A stretch of 64,000 nucleotides of DNA from Methylobacterium radiotolerans JCM 2831 (GCF_000019725.1 NC_010505.1:1724001-1788000), one strand, 5' to 3'; counted from the first letter of the stretch, positions 26,511-36,076 are shown. Program-made: numbers and translations. The notes: a model not told the origin generated them from the letters alone.

Positions 26511-27593
26511 ATGGATCCGGAGGTCGCGCTCCGAAAAATCATCCACATCGACATGGACGCGTTCTATGCCTCCGTGGAGCAGCGCGACGACCCGTCCCTG
26601 CGCGGCAAACCCCTGGCGGTGGGCGGCTCGCGGGAGCGCGGCGTGGTGGCGGCGGCGAGCTACGAGGCGCGCCGGTTCGGCGTCCGCTCGGCCATGCCGT
26701 CGGCCACCGCGCGGCGGCTGTGCCCGGACCTGCTGTTCGTGAAGCCGCGCTTCGAGGTCTACCGGGCAATCTCGGAGGAGATCCGCGCGGTCTTCGCCCG
26801 GCACACGGCCGTCATCGAGCCGGTGGCCCTCGACGAGGCCTATCTCGACGTCACCGAGAATCTCCTGGGCCTCCCGACCGCGACGGCCGTGGCGAAGGCG
26901 ATCCGGGCCGAGATCCTGGAGCGCACCGGGCTCGTGGCCTCGGCCGGGGTCTCGTACAACAAGTTCCTCGCCAAGGTGGCGTCCGACCACAGGAAGCCGA
27001 ACGCCCTGTTCGTCATCACCCCCGCCATGGGGCCGGACTTCGTGGCCGCGCTGCCGATCGGCCGGTTCCACGGCGTCGGCCCGGTCACCGAGGCGAAGAT
27101 GAAGCGGCTCGGGATCGAGACCGGGGCGGACCTGCGCGCCTGGACGCCGGAGCGCCTGCGCGAGACCTTCGGCTCCGCGGGCGCCTACTACCACGCGGTC
27201 GCCCGCGGGATCGACGGGCGGCCGGTCCGCGCCCACCGGGTGCGCAAGTCGATCGGCGCGGAGACCACCTTCTCGGACGACACCGCCGCCTTCGAGGTCC
27301 TGGCCGCCCGGCTGGCGCCGCTGTTCGACAAGGTCTGGGCCGCGGCCGACGCCAAGGGCATGCGCGCCCGGACCGTGACCCTGAAGCTCAAGTTCTCGGA
27401 TTTCGCCCAGGTCACCCGGGCGCGGTCGCTGCCCGTCCCCGTCGCCGACCGGGCAGGGCTGGAGCGGATCGGCCTCGACCTGCTGGCCGGCCTGTTCCCC
27501 CTGCGGCGCAGCGCGCGGCTGATCGGGGTGTCGCTGTCGGGCTTCGCGCAGGACGCGCCCGAGGCGCCGCTCCAGCTCGGGCTGGCCCTGTGA
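26511..27593 (+). CDS. dinB: DNA polymerase IV (Y-family translesion polymerase)
   Basis: 360 residues. Error-prone translesion synthesis past damaged template bases. Palm motifs with catalytic carboxylates: IIHIDMDAFYASVEQRDDP near residue 10 and EPVALDEAYLDVTEN near 108. Other DinB elements: SYEARRFGVRSAMPS, SAGVSYNKFLAKVASDHRKP, and the little-finger domain SIGAETTFSDD...VTLKLKFSDF. The C terminus APLQLGLAL resembles a beta-clamp binding motif (QLxLxL). A GAAC-N7-GAAC LexA box lies just upstream, so it is SOS induced. Confidence 0.95.
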   Translation: MDPEVALRKIIHIDMDAFYASVEQRDDPSLRGKPLAVGGSRERGVVAAASYEARRFGVRSAMPSATARRLCPDLLFVKPRFEVYRAISEEIRAVFARHTAVIEPVALDEAYLDVTENLLGLPTATAVAKAIRAEILERTGLVASAGVSYNKFLAKVASDHRKPNALFVITPAMGPDFVAALPIGRFHGVGPVTEAKMKRLGIETGADLRAWTPERLRETFGSAGAYYHAVARGIDGRPVRAHRVRKSIGAETTFSDDTAAFEVLAARLAPLFDKVWAAADAKGMRARTVTLKLKFSDFAQVTRARSLPVPVADRAGLERIGLDLLAGLFPLRRSARLIGVSLSGFAQDAPEAPLQLGLAL

Positions 27594-27751
27594 CGGGCTC
27601 CCGCCGCGGGGCCCGCGCCGATCCCGCGATGATGCGACGCGGGATCGCGGTGCGGTCCCGCACGCCGGGCCCGCGCGGCCGCCCCCACAGGGGATCCGTC
27701 CGGCGCGGACCGGGATTGCCCGGGGCCCGCACGAACCGAAGGGTCCGCCCC

Positions 27752-27997
27752 ATGTCGAAGCCCGCCTCCCCGGCCCCGTCTCTGGCTTTGTCCGCCGCGC
27801 TCCTGCTGACCGTCCCGGCGGGCGCTGCCCGCGCCGACGGCACCGCCGCCTTCGGGGCCGCCAGCGCGGCGCAGCTCCGGGGCTACTCCGCGAGCCCCGC
27901 CCAGCTCTACGTCCCGGCGGGCGGCCCGTCCGCCGGGCTCGCGACCGGACCGGCCCCGGCACCCCGGCGGCCGAAGCCGCCGGCCCGCGCCCGCTGA
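27752..27997 (+). CDS. Small exported protein, Ala/Pro-rich
   Basis: 81 residues. Signal peptide (SLALSAALLLTVPAGAARAD) with likely cleavage after ARA. The mature part is short, with YSASPAQLYVPAGGPSAGLA and a Pro/Arg-rich end. AAGGG precedes the ATG by about nine bases. I recognise no family. It stands alone between dinB and a convergent small gene. Confidence 0.55.
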   Translation: MSKPASPAPSLALSAALLLTVPAGAARADGTAAFGAASAAQLRGYSASPAQLYVPAGGPSAGLATGPAPAPRRPKPPARAR

Positions 27998-28031
27998 CGG
28001 GAGCGCCCGGGCCGCGCCGGCCCGGGCATCC

Positions 28032-28074
28032 GTCACGCGTTCAGGCTGTCACGCGTTCAGGCTGTCACGCGTTC
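28032..28074. repeat. 16-bp tandem repeat spanning a stop codon
   Basis: GTCACGCGTTCAGGCT at 28032-28047 and 28048-28063, then a partial GTCACGCGTTC to 28074. The TGA stop of the small minus-strand gene (28065-28067) lies in the partial copy. Each unit contains an ACGCGT palindrome. Confidence 0.85.
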
Positions 28075-28265
28075 TTGCGCGGCCGGTGGTCGGGGTCGAC
28101 GCCGCCGTCGAGCTTCGTCTCGTTGTCGACGTCGCCCTCGAAGGTCGAATCCGCCTGCAGATCCGCCGGGTCGGCGCCGCTCATCCCCTTCGAGGTGCCG
28201 ATCCCGGGATTGCCCTTGAGGTCGGCGTCCGTGGGCGTGTCGGTCTTCGGGTGCTTGCCTGACAT
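28065..28265 (-). CDS. Small acidic disordered hypothetical protein
   Basis: 66 residues, rich in Asp, Gly, Lys and Thr with almost no hydrophobic residues (GKHPKTDTPTDADLKGNPG, ADSTFEGDVDNETKLDGG). It is probably disordered in the cytosol. Proteins of this composition are common in Methylobacterium and are sometimes stress related, but I cannot assign a function. The C terminus (RPRKNA) and stop are encoded in the 16-bp tandem repeat. Confidence 0.65.
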   Translation of the reverse strand: MSGKHPKTDTPTDADLKGNPGIGTSKGMSGADPADLQADSTFEGDVDNETKLDGGVDPDHRPRKNA

Positions 28266-28384
28266 GCTGGCTCCTGACTGGCATCCCGACGGACGCCGAT
28301 GCCGGGCCAACGCATCGGCGCGGGGCCGGTCTCCCGCGCGGCGTGCGGCGGTTCGCCTCCCGCCCCCGGGGCCGGTCAGCCCGC

Positions 28385-29011
28385 TCAGCCGATCTGCGCC
28401 GACCGGATCCGGCGCACCCCCGCCGCCTCCATGCGCGCCCAGGCCTGCGCGAGCGACCCGTCCACGTCGATCCCGCGCACCGCATCCTCCACCACGAGGA
28501 CCTCGAAACCCGCGTCGCTGGCGTCGAGCGCGCTCCAGGCGACGCAGAAATCGGTGGCGAGGCCGCACACGGCGACGCGGGTGATGCCGCGCTCCCTGAG
28601 CGCCCCGGCGAGCCCGGTGCGGGTCGACCGGTCGGCCTCCAGGAAGGCCGAGTAGCTGTCGACCCGGGGATCGAGCCCCTTGCGCACCACGAGGCTCGCC
28701 CGGTCGGTGGCGAGACCCGGCGCGAAGGCGGCGCCCGGGCTGCCCTGGACGCAGTGGCGCGGCCACAGCACCTGCGGCCCGTAGGGCCGCGCCACGGTCT
28801 CGAACGGGGCCCGCCCCGGATGGGTCTCGGCGAAGGAGACGTGATCGGCCGGATGCCAGTCCTGCATCAGCACCACGTGCCGGAAGCGGTGCTGGAGGTC
28901 GTTGATCGGGCCGACCACCGCGTCGCCTTCCGGGACCGGGAGCGCCCCGCCCGGCAGGAAATCGACCTGCACGTCGACGACGAGGAGCAGGTCGGCGCTG
29001 CCGGGCGTCAT
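28385..29011 (-). CDS. pncA: Nicotinamidase (bifunctional nicotinamidase/pyrazinamidase)
   Basis: 208 residues. It hydrolyses nicotinamide to nicotinate for NAD salvage. The isochorismatase-fold triad is present: Asp in LLVVDVQVDFLPGGAL, Lys in LVVRKGLDP, Cys in VCGLATDFCVAWSA. Metal ligands are in DWHPADHVSF. Length and start (ATG 29011) are normal for PncA. It lies 11 bases downstream of the quinone oxidoreductase gene and is likely cotranscribed with it. Confidence 0.93.
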   Translation of the reverse strand: MTPGSADLLLVVDVQVDFLPGGALPVPEGDAVVGPINDLQHRFRHVVLMQDWHPADHVSFAETHPGRAPFETVARPYGPQVLWPRHCVQGSPGAAFAPGLATDRASLVVRKGLDPRVDSYSAFLEADRSTRTGLAGALRERGITRVAVCGLATDFCVAWSALDASDAGFEVLVVEDAVRGIDVDGSLAQAWARMEAAGVRRIRSAQIG

Positions 29012-29022
29012 GGTCGCCTGCC

Positions 29023-30000
29023 TCAGGGCAGCATCACGATCGAGCCGGTGGTCTCCCGGCCCGCGAGGTCGCGGTGGACCTGCTGCGCCTCGGCCAGCGG
29101 GTAGGTGGCGTTGACGGCGATCTTCACCGCGCCGTCGCCGACCACCTTGAACAGGCGGCCGGCCGCCTCCTCCAGGGTGGCGCGGTTCGACGAGAAGGTC
29201 GCGAGTGTCGGGCGCGTCACGTAGAGCGAGCCGCGCGGGGCGAGCAGGCCGAGGTCGAGCCCGGTGATCGCCCCGGAGGCCGAGCCGAAGCTCGCCAGCA
29301 GGCCGAGCGGCGCGAGGCTGTCCAGCGAGCCCATCAGGGTCGCCTGGCCGACGCCGTCGTAGACCACCGGCACGCCCTTGCCGCCGGTGATCTCGCGCAC
29401 GCGCTTGGCCACGTCCTCCTCGCGGTAGAGGATGACGTGGTCGCAGCCGTTCCGCTTGGCGAGCTCCGCCTTCTCGGGGCTGCCGGCGGTGCCGATCACG
29501 GTGGCGCCGAGGTGCTTGGCCCACTGGCAGGCGATCAGGCCGACGCCGCCGGCGGCCGCCTGCCACAGGATCGTGTCGCCGGGCTTCACCGCGTAGGTCC
29601 GGTGCAGCAGGTACTCGACGGTCAGGCCCTTGAGCATCATGGCGGCGGCGGTCTTCTCGTCGACGCCGTCCGGGATCGGCACGGCCGCGGAGGCCGGGAT
29701 CACCGGCTCCTCGGCGTAGCAGCCGTCCGCCACCGAACCGTAGGCGACTCGGTCGCCGGGCTTGAACTGGCTGACGCCCTCGCCCACCGCCGTGACGGTG
29801 CCGGCGCCCTCCTTGCCGGGGGTGTAGGGCATGTGCGGGGACTTGTAGGCGCCGGTGCGGAAGTAGATGTCGATGAAGTTGACGCCGATGGCGGCCTGCT
29901 TGACCCGGATCTGCCCGGGGCCCGGCTCGGCCAGGGGCACGTCCTCGAAGCGCATCACCTCGGGGCCGCCATATTCGTAGACCCGGATCGCCTTCGGCAT
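29023..30000 (-). CDS. qor: NADPH:quinone oxidoreductase (zinc-independent MDR family)
   Basis: 325 residues. Reduces quinones or similar acceptors with NADPH. MDR layout without zinc ligands: GHES-like zinc motifs are absent and GVNFIDIYFRTGAY matches the QOR group. The nucleotide-binding motif is AAAGGVGLIACQWAKHLGA, and the NADPH-phosphate site is likely around GTAGSPEKAELAKRNGCD. ATG 30000 gives the standard MPKAIRVYEYGGPEVM start. It leads a two-gene unit with pncA and is divergent from sdhE. Confidence 0.9.
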   Translation of the reverse strand: MPKAIRVYEYGGPEVMRFEDVPLAEPGPGQIRVKQAAIGVNFIDIYFRTGAYKSPHMPYTPGKEGAGTVTAVGEGVSQFKPGDRVAYGSVADGCYAEEPVIPASAAVPIPDGVDEKTAAAMMLKGLTVEYLLHRTYAVKPGDTILWQAAAGGVGLIACQWAKHLGATVIGTAGSPEKAELAKRNGCDHVILYREEDVAKRVREITGGKGVPVVYDGVGQATLMGSLDSLAPLGLLASFGSASGAITGLDLGLLAPRGSLYVTRPTLATFSSNRATLEEAAGRLFKVVGDGAVKIAVNATYPLAEAQQVHRDLAGRETTGSIVMLP

Positions 30001-30192
30001 CGTTGGACTCCCGCTCGCCGCCCCACGCGGGGGCGTTGCAGCCCGAGATAACGGACCGCCCGGCGGAGGCAATTTGTTTTTGCCGTCTCGCGCTCCGGTT
30101 GTAACTCGCCCGGTCGCGACCCCGTTCTGGATCCGTCGCCGCGGGCGGCCTATCTAGCGACTGCCCTATGTTCGAGCCGAGGTCCGAGATCC

Positions 30193-30489
30193 ATGTCCGG
30201 CACCACCCGCACGAGCGCCGACCTCGATCCGCGCCGCCGCCGCCTCCTCTACCGCGCCTGGCACCGGGGCATCCGCGAGATGGACCTGATCATGGGCCGC
30301 TTCGCCGACGCCGAGATCGGCGACCTGTCGGAGGCGGAGCTCGACCAGTTCGAGGCGCTGATCGAGGTTCCGGACCGGGACCTGTTCAAGTGGCTGACCG
30401 GCGAGGTCGAGACGCCCTCGAACTACGACACGTCGGTCTGGCAGCGCGTGCGGGCGTTCCACCGGCACGACGCGCCGATCCACTCGTGA
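30193..30489 (+). CDS. sdhE: FAD assembly factor SdhE
   Basis: 98 residues. It helps attach FAD covalently to the succinate dehydrogenase flavoprotein. The diagnostic RGxxE motif is HRGIREMDLIMGRF, followed by LDQFEALIEVPDRDLFKWLTG, all standard. The ATG has GGTCCGAGATCC upstream, a weak ribosome site. It is followed at 23 bases by another small gene and, after a repeat, by mfd; the order sdhE-mfd is common in alphaproteobacteria. Confidence 0.93.
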   Translation: MSGTTRTSADLDPRRRRLLYRAWHRGIREMDLIMGRFADAEIGDLSEAELDQFEALIEVPDRDLFKWLTGEVETPSNYDTSVWQRVRAFHRHDAPIHS

Positions 30490-30512
30490 CAGGGACCGCC
30501 TGAGAGACCCAG

Positions 30513-30743
30513 ATGGACGAACCGAAGCCCAATTACGACCACCCGGCCCGGTCGATCGCCACCGAACTCGTGGTGCGCATCATGCTGGAGATGATGGAGC
30601 GCTCCGACCCGGCGCTGCGCGGCGAGATCCTGCGGCAGGCGACGGTCCGGGCCGCCGCGATGACCGAGCACATGCCCAACGCGGATTTCTTCCGCGGCCG
30701 GGTCGAGGCGGCGCTGGCGGAGATCGTCGGGCCGGACGCGTGA
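30513..30743 (+). CDS. Small conserved-looking hypothetical protein
   Basis: 76 residues, mostly helical (ELVVRIMLEMMERSDPALRG, RVEAALAEIVGPDA), acidic, no signal or membrane segment. It lies 23 bases after sdhE on the same strand, so probable cotranscription. Family not recognised. Confidence 0.7.
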   Translation: MDEPKPNYDHPARSIATELVVRIMLEMMERSDPALRGEILRQATVRAAAMTEHMPNADFFRGRVEAALAEIVGPDA

Positions 30744-30803
30744 CGGGTCCGGCCGGAGGCCTCGATCGCATCCCATCGAAGCTGTCGGCTCTTGCAGACC
30801 GCT

Positions 30804-30896
30804 CCGTCATCACGAGCGGAGCGAGGTGACCCAGGGTGGCGCGACTTCGGAACCGTGGCGCTGCCCTGGATCGCTCCGCGACGCTCGCGAAGACGG
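30804..30896. repeat. Intergenic palindromic repeat (GAGCGGAGCG / CCCTGGATCGCTCC family)
   Basis: CCGTCATCACGAGCG (30804-30818) pairs with CGCTCGCGAAGACGG (30882-30896) with two mismatches; the interior GAGCG...CCCAGGG pairs with CCCTGGATCGCTCC. This is the widespread alphaproteobacterial repeat whose core reads like GCGAGCGAAGCGAAGCAATCCAG. It occupies the middle of the 306-base gap before mfd; the rest of the gap (to 31049) shows no gene. Confidence 0.75.
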
Positions 30897-31049
30897 CAGC
30901 CGTTCCACGCCGTACCAGAACCACCATATAGGGTGGGCTCAGCCGCCCAGACGCTTCCGTCGGGACGCTTTATCGCGGCGGCCCGATCGGCTAACGCCAC
31001 CCGACCTCCTCCCCTGACGCGCCCGGCGGGCCTCCCCGCGAAAGACCCG

Positions 31050-34000
31050 ATGGCCAAGCCTCAGCCGAAGCCCCCCGCCCCCGCCGCCAAGCCGCCGGTC
31101 GCGCGCTTCGCGCTGCCGAAATCCTCCGCGCTCGCCCGGGCGATCGACGCCCTCAAGCGCGGCGACAGCCCGGTCCTGGCGAACGCCCCGGAGGGCTTCG
31201 ACGCGCTGGCGCTCGCCGACCTCGCCCGTGCCCTGGCGCCCACCGTCGACGCACCGGCCGTGCTGGTGCACGTGGCGCGCGATTCCGGGCGCTCGGCCGC
31301 GTTCCAGGCGGCTTTGGGCTTCGTCGCGCCCGAGATGGACGTGATGAGCCTGCCGGCCTGGGACTGCCAGCCCTACGACCGGGTCTCGCCGACCACCGCC
31401 GTCGCCGCCGCCCGGATGACGGCGCTCGCCCGCCTCGCCCGCACCCGCTCGGCCGAGGACAGGCCGCGCATCCTCTGCACCACCGTCAACGCCCTGGTGC
31501 AGCGGGTCCCACCCCGCGCCCACATCGCCAAGGAGGCGTTCTCGGCGGCGATCGGCAACGTCGTGGCAATGGACGACGTGGTGGCCTGGGTCGAGGCCAA
31601 CGGCTTCCTGCGCACCGGGACGGTGCGCGACACCGGCGAGTACGCGGTCCGCGGCGGCATCCTCGACCTGTCGCCCCCGGGCCTGCCGGCCCCGATCCGC
31701 CTCGACTTCTTCGGCGACACGCTGGAATCGATCCGCGCCTTCGACCCGGAGACGCAGCGCACCACCGGTCAGCTCCGCTCCCTCGACCTGATGCCGATGA
31801 GCGAGGTCCAGCTCACCACCGAGACGATCCGGCGCTTCCGCCAGAACTACATCCAGAGCTTCGGCGCGGCGACCCGGGATGACCGGCTCTACGAGACCGT
31901 GAGCGAGGGGCGGCGCTACGCCGGCCTCGAGCACTGGATGCCGCTGTTCTACGACCACCTCGACACGCTGTTCGACTATCTCGGCGGCGTGCCGCTGGTC
32001 TTCGATCCCCAGGTGGAGGACGCCGCCGCCGAGCGGATCAGCCTCGTCCAGGACTATTACCAGGCCCGCGAGGGCGCGATGAAGACGCCGCAGCCCGGCG
32101 TCGCCCCCTACAAGCCCCTGCCGCCCCGCGCCCTCTACCTGACGCCGAACGAGCTGAAGGAGCGGATCGCCACCGCCACCGTGGCGCGGCTGACGCCCTT
32201 CGCGCAGCCCGAATCGCCCGAGCGCGCCGTGATCGATTGCGGCGCCAAGGCCGGACGAAGCTTCGCCCCCGAGCGGGCCGACGAGACTGCCAGCGTGTTC
32301 GACGCCGCGGTGGCGCATATCCGCGATCTCCAGGGATCCGGTCATCACGTGATCCTGGGAGCCTGGTCCGACGGCTCCCGCGACCGGCTCTGCGGCGTGC
32401 TCACCGACCACGGCCTCAGGAAGCCCGTGGCGATCACCCGGCTCACCGACGTCTACGCGCTGAAGCGCGGCACCGACGCGGCGGTGGCGGTCTGGGGCCT
32501 GGAGGCGGGCTTCACCGCGGGCGAGCTGGCCGTCGTCTCCGAGGGCGACATCCTGGGCGACCGGCTGGTCCGCCAGAAGCGCAAGGCCAAGCGGCCCCAG
32601 GACGTGATCCTGGAGGTGCAGGCGCTCCAGCCGGGCGACCTCGTGGTCCACGCCGACCACGGCATCGGCCGCTTCGTCGGCCTCAAGACGATCCACGCCG
32701 CGGGCGCCCCGCACGACTGCCTGGAACTGCAGTATACCGGCGGCCTGCTGCTCCTGCCGGTGGAGAACATCGAGCTCCTGACCCGCTACGGCTCGGAGGA
32801 TTCCGAGGTCGCCCTCGACCGCCTCGGCGGCGGCGCGTGGCAGGCCCGCAAGGCCAAGATGAAGCGCCGCATCCTCGAGATGGCGGGCGAGCTGATCAAG
32901 GTCGCGGCCCAGCGCTTCGTCCGCAAGGCCCCCGCGCTGCAGGCGCCCGAGGGGCTCTACGGGGAGTTCGCCGCCCGCTTCCCGTTCGAGGAGACCGAGG
33001 ATCAGGCCAACGCCATCGACGCGGTGCTGGACGACCTCAATGCCGGCCGCCCGATGGACCGACTGGTCTGCGGCGATGTCGGCTTCGGCAAGACCGAGGT
33101 GGCGCTGCGCGCCGCCTTCGCGGCGGCGATCTCCGGCAAGCAGGTGGCGGTGATCGTCCCGACCACCCTGCTCGCCCGCCAGCACTACCGGACCTTCGCC
33201 GAGCGCTTCAAGGGCCTGCCGGTCCAGGTGGCGCAGCTCTCGCGCTTCGCCTCCGCGGCGGAGATGAAGCAGACCCGGGCGGGGCTCGCCGCCGGCACGG
33301 TCGACATCGTGGTCGGCACGCACGCGCTCTTGGCGAAGAACATCGCCTTCAAGGATCTCGGCCTGATCATCGTGGACGAGGAGCAGCATTTCGGCGTGGC
33401 CCACAAGGAGCGGCTGAAGGCGCTCCAGGCCGACGTCCACGTGCTGACCCTCTCGGCGACCCCGATCCCGCGCACGCTCCAGCTCGCCATGACGGGGGTG
33501 CGGGAACTGTCGATCATCGCGACACCCCCGGTCGACCGGCTGGTGGTGCGCACCTTCGTGACGCCGTTCGACCCCCTGACCATCCGGGAGGCGCTGCTGC
33601 GCGAGCGCTACCGCGGCGGCCAGTCCTTCTACGTCGTGCCCAGGATCGAGGATCTGGCGGAAGTCAAGAAGTTCCTCGACGCCGAGATGCCCGAGATCAA
33701 GGTCGCGGTCGCCCACGGCCAGATGGCGGCGGGCCAGCTCGAGGACGTGATGACGGCCTTCTACGAGGGCAAGTTCGACGTGCTGCTCTCGACCACGATT
33801 GTAGAATCGGGCCTCGACATCCCCACCGCCAACACGCTGATCGTCCACCGGGCCGACATGTTCGGGCTGGCCCAGCTCTACCAGCTGCGCGGCCGCGTCG
33901 GGCGCTCGAAGGCGCGCGCCTACGCGCTGTTCACGACGCCGGCGAACCGCCAGCTCACCGCCCAGGCCGAGCAGCGCCTCAAGGTGCTCCAGAGCCTCGA

Positions 34001-34646
34001 CACGCTGGGCGCGGGCTTCCAGCTCGCCTCCCACGACCTCGACATCCGCGGCGCCGGCAACCTGCTCGGCGACGCGCAGTCCGGCCACATCAAGGAGGTC
34101 GGCTACGAGCTCTACCAGCAGATGCTGGAGGACGCGGTGACGGCGCTGAAGGCCGGCATCGAGGACGTGCCCGAGGAGGCGTGGTCGCCGACCATCGCGC
34201 TCGGCGCACCGGTCACGATCCCGGAGGATTACGTCGAGGATCTCGGGGTGCGGCTCGCCCTCTACCGGCGGCTCGCCACCATCCAGGACGACGCCGAGAT
34301 GGAGAGCTTCGGCGCCGAGCTGATCGACCGGTTCGGGCCGCTGCCGCCGGAGGTGGAGCAGCTCCTCAAGATCGGCACGATCAAGATCCTCTGCCTCAAG
34401 GCGAACGTCGAGAAGGTCGAGGCGGGGCCGAAGGGCGTGGTGGTCCATTTCCGCGACCGCTCCTACGCCAACCCGCAGGGGCTGGTGGCCTACGTGGCCG
34501 AGCAGGCCTCGTTCGCGAAGGTGCGGCCCGACATGAGCGTCGTGTTCGTGCGCGAGCTGACCACCGTCCCGGCGCGGCTCAAGACCGCCACCGAGGTGCT
34601 GCGCAGCCTCGTGACGATCGCCGGGCGGGGGAAGAAGGCGGCGTGA
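31050..34646 (+). CDS. mfd: Transcription-repair coupling factor Mfd
   Basis: 1198 residues, normal length. It removes RNA polymerase stalled at lesions and recruits UvrA. N-terminal UvrB-homology region (~1-420), then the RNA polymerase-interacting domain (PGDLVVHADHGIGRFVGL, ~530), then the SF2 translocase with Walker A CGDVGFGKTEVALRA, Walker B IIVDEEQHFG, the TLSATPIPRTLQLAM motif, QLRGRVGRSKARAYA (motif VI) and a C-terminal D7 domain. All helicase motifs are intact. No LexA box is visible upstream. The ribosome site is weak. Confidence 0.96.
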   Translation: MAKPQPKPPAPAAKPPVARFALPKSSALARAIDALKRGDSPVLANAPEGFDALALADLARALAPTVDAPAVLVHVARDSGRSAAFQAALGFVAPEMDVMSLPAWDCQPYDRVSPTTAVAAARMTALARLARTRSAEDRPRILCTTVNALVQRVPPRAHIAKEAFSAAIGNVVAMDDVVAWVEANGFLRTGTVRDTGEYAVRGGILDLSPPGLPAPIRLDFFGDTLESIRAFDPETQRTTGQLRSLDLMPMSEVQLTTETIRRFRQNYIQSFGAATRDDRLYETVSEGRRYAGLEHWMPLFYDHLDTLFDYLGGVPLVFDPQVEDAAAERISLVQDYYQAREGAMKTPQPGVAPYKPLPPRALYLTPNELKERIATATVARLTPFAQPESPERAVIDCGAKAGRSFAPERADETASVFDAAVAHIRDLQGSGHHVILGAWSDGSRDRLCGVLTDHGLRKPVAITRLTDVYALKRGTDAAVAVWGLEAGFTAGELAVVSEGDILGDRLVRQKRKAKRPQDVILEVQALQPGDLVVHADHGIGRFVGLKTIHAAGAPHDCLELQYTGGLLLLPVENIELLTRYGSEDSEVALDRLGGGAWQARKAKMKRRILEMAGELIKVAAQRFVRKAPALQAPEGLYGEFAARFPFEETEDQANAIDAVLDDLNAGRPMDRLVCGDVGFGKTEVALRAAFAAAISGKQVAVIVPTTLLARQHYRTFAERFKGLPVQVAQLSRFASAAEMKQTRAGLAAGTVDIVVGTHALLAKNIAFKDLGLIIVDEEQHFGVAHKERLKALQADVHVLTLSATPIPRTLQLAMTGVRELSIIATPPVDRLVVRTFVTPFDPLTIREALLRERYRGGQSFYVVPRIEDLAEVKKFLDAEMPEIKVAVAHGQMAAGQLEDVMTAFYEGKFDVLLSTTIVESGLDIPTANTLIVHRADMFGLAQLYQLRGRVGRSKARAYALFTTPANRQLTAQAEQRLKVLQSLDTLGAGFQLASHDLDIRGAGNLLGDAQSGHIKEVGYELYQQMLEDAVTALKAGIEDVPEEAWSPTIALGAPVTIPEDYVEDLGVRLALYRRLATIQDDAEMESFGAELIDRFGPLPPEVEQLLKIGTIKILCLKANVEKVEAGPKGVVVHFRDRSYANPQGLVAYVAEQASFAKVRPDMSVVFVRELTTVPARLKTATEVLRSLVTIAGRGKKAA

Positions 34647-34723
34647 CGGCGGGCACGGTCGCGCGATCGTTGCGCGTCCGGCCCATCTCTGCTCTCTCGT
34701 GACGACGGTCAGGAGACGCGTGG

Positions 34724-36076
34724 ATGGCAAACCCGGCGCAGGTCACCGGCGCGCCCGAGCCGGTGAAAGCCGCGACAGGCGCCTTCCTCACGCCCCTGTT
34801 CACCGACCGGCGCATCCCCGCGGTGCTCGGGCTCGGCTTTGCGCAAGGCATCCCGTTCCTGCTCGTCTACGCGACCCAGTCGGCGTGGCTTGTCCAGGCG
34901 AAGGTGCCGCTCGCCACGATCGGGCTGATGAGCGAGCTGACTATCGCCTACAAGCTCAAGTTCCTCTGGGCCCCCTTCCTCGACCGCCACGACGCGCCGC
35001 TCATCGGCCGCTGGCTCGGGCGCCGCCGCGGCTGGATCGTCGCCACGCAGATCCTCGTCGCCCTGGCGCTCGCGGGCGTCGCCTTCGGCGACCCGGCCCA
35101 CTGGCTCGCCTGGACGGTAGCGTTCTCCCTGGCGCTCGGCGTCGCGGGCGCCACCCAGGACGTGGTCATCGACGGCTGGCGCATCACCGCCGCGCCGCCC
35201 GAGCAGCAGGCGCTGATGTCGTCCTGGTCGGAGATCGGCTACCGGGTCGGCAACCTCGCGGCGGGGGCCGGCGCCCTCTACCTGTCCGACGCGTACGGGT
35301 GGCGCGCCGCCTACCTGTGCATGGCCGCGCTCATGGCCCCCGGCACGGTCGCGGCCCTGCTGGCGCCGGAGCCCCCCGCCCCCGAGACGCCCGCCACCGG
35401 CGGCTTCGTCGAGACCGTCTGGGCGCCGATCCGCGACCTCCTCGCCCGGCTCGGGCCGCTCGCCGTGCCGGTGCTCGCTCTCGTCGCGGGCTTCCGGATG
35501 CCCGGCTACGTCTCGAACGCCATGGCGATTCCGCTGTTCAAGACGCTCGGCTACTCCAACACCGACATCGCCACCGTCACGAAGCTGTTCGGCTTCTGGA
35601 TCGCGCTCGGCGGCACCTTCCTGGCGAGCGCCATCATCCCGCGGATCGGCATGATGGCGAGCCTGCTGATCGGCACCGTGACGGCCTCCGCCTCGCACCT
35701 CGCGCTGGCCTACCTCGCGTGGCACGGCGGCCACGGCGGGGCGGCGTTCTGGACCTTCGCGCTCACCGTCGGGATCGACGGCTTCGCCTACGCCTTCGCG
35801 TCGATCGTGCTGATCACCTACATGTCGCGGCTCTCGGCCACCGCCCACGCGGCGAGCCAGTACGCCCTGCTGACCTCGCTCTGCGCCCTGCCCGGCAGCC
35901 TGCTCGCCGGGTTCTCGGGCTTCGTGATCGAGTGGACCGGGTTCCCATGGTTCTTCGTCGGCACGTCGCTCATCGGCGTGCCGGTGGCCCTGCTCTGCCT
36001 GCTGGTCGCGCGCCGGCACGGGCCGATGGAGGCCTCGGCGGAGGCGCCCGGGGACGCGCCGAATCGGGCCACCTGA
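34724..36076 (+). CDS. ampG: AmpG-family muropeptide permease (MFS)
   Basis: 450 residues, 12 to 14 hydrophobic segments. Inner-membrane importer of anhydro-muropeptides for peptidoglycan recycling. AmpG-type motifs: GFAQGIPFLLVYATQSAWL, KFLWAPFLDRHDAP, GATQDVVIDGWRITAAPPEQ and MPGYVSNAMAIPLFKTLGYS. AGGAG lies about ten bases before the ATG. It follows mfd by 77 bases and precedes a peptidoglycan-related DUF2778 gene. Confidence 0.92.
   Translation: MANPAQVTGAPEPVKAATGAFLTPLFTDRRIPAVLGLGFAQGIPFLLVYATQSAWLVQAKVPLATIGLMSELTIAYKLKFLWAPFLDRHDAPLIGRWLGRRRGWIVATQILVALALAGVAFGDPAHWLAWTVAFSLALGVAGATQDVVIDGWRITAAPPEQQALMSSWSEIGYRVGNLAAGAGALYLSDAYGWRAAYLCMAALMAPGTVAALLAPEPPAPETPATGGFVETVWAPIRDLLARLGPLAVPVLALVAGFRMPGYVSNAMAIPLFKTLGYSNTDIATVTKLFGFWIALGGTFLASAIIPRIGMMASLLIGTVTASASHLALAYLAWHGGHGGAAFWTFALTVGIDGFAYAFASIVLITYMSRLSATAHAASQYALLTSLCALPGSLLAGFSGFVIEWTGFPWFFVGTSLIGVPVALLCLLVARRHGPMEASAEAPGDAPNRAT

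Noticed and set aside
30939..34730. 1263-codon open frame on the minus strand
   Set aside because: Antisense shadow of mfd, whose helicase motifs are clear on the plus strand; the shadow has no recognisable domain.
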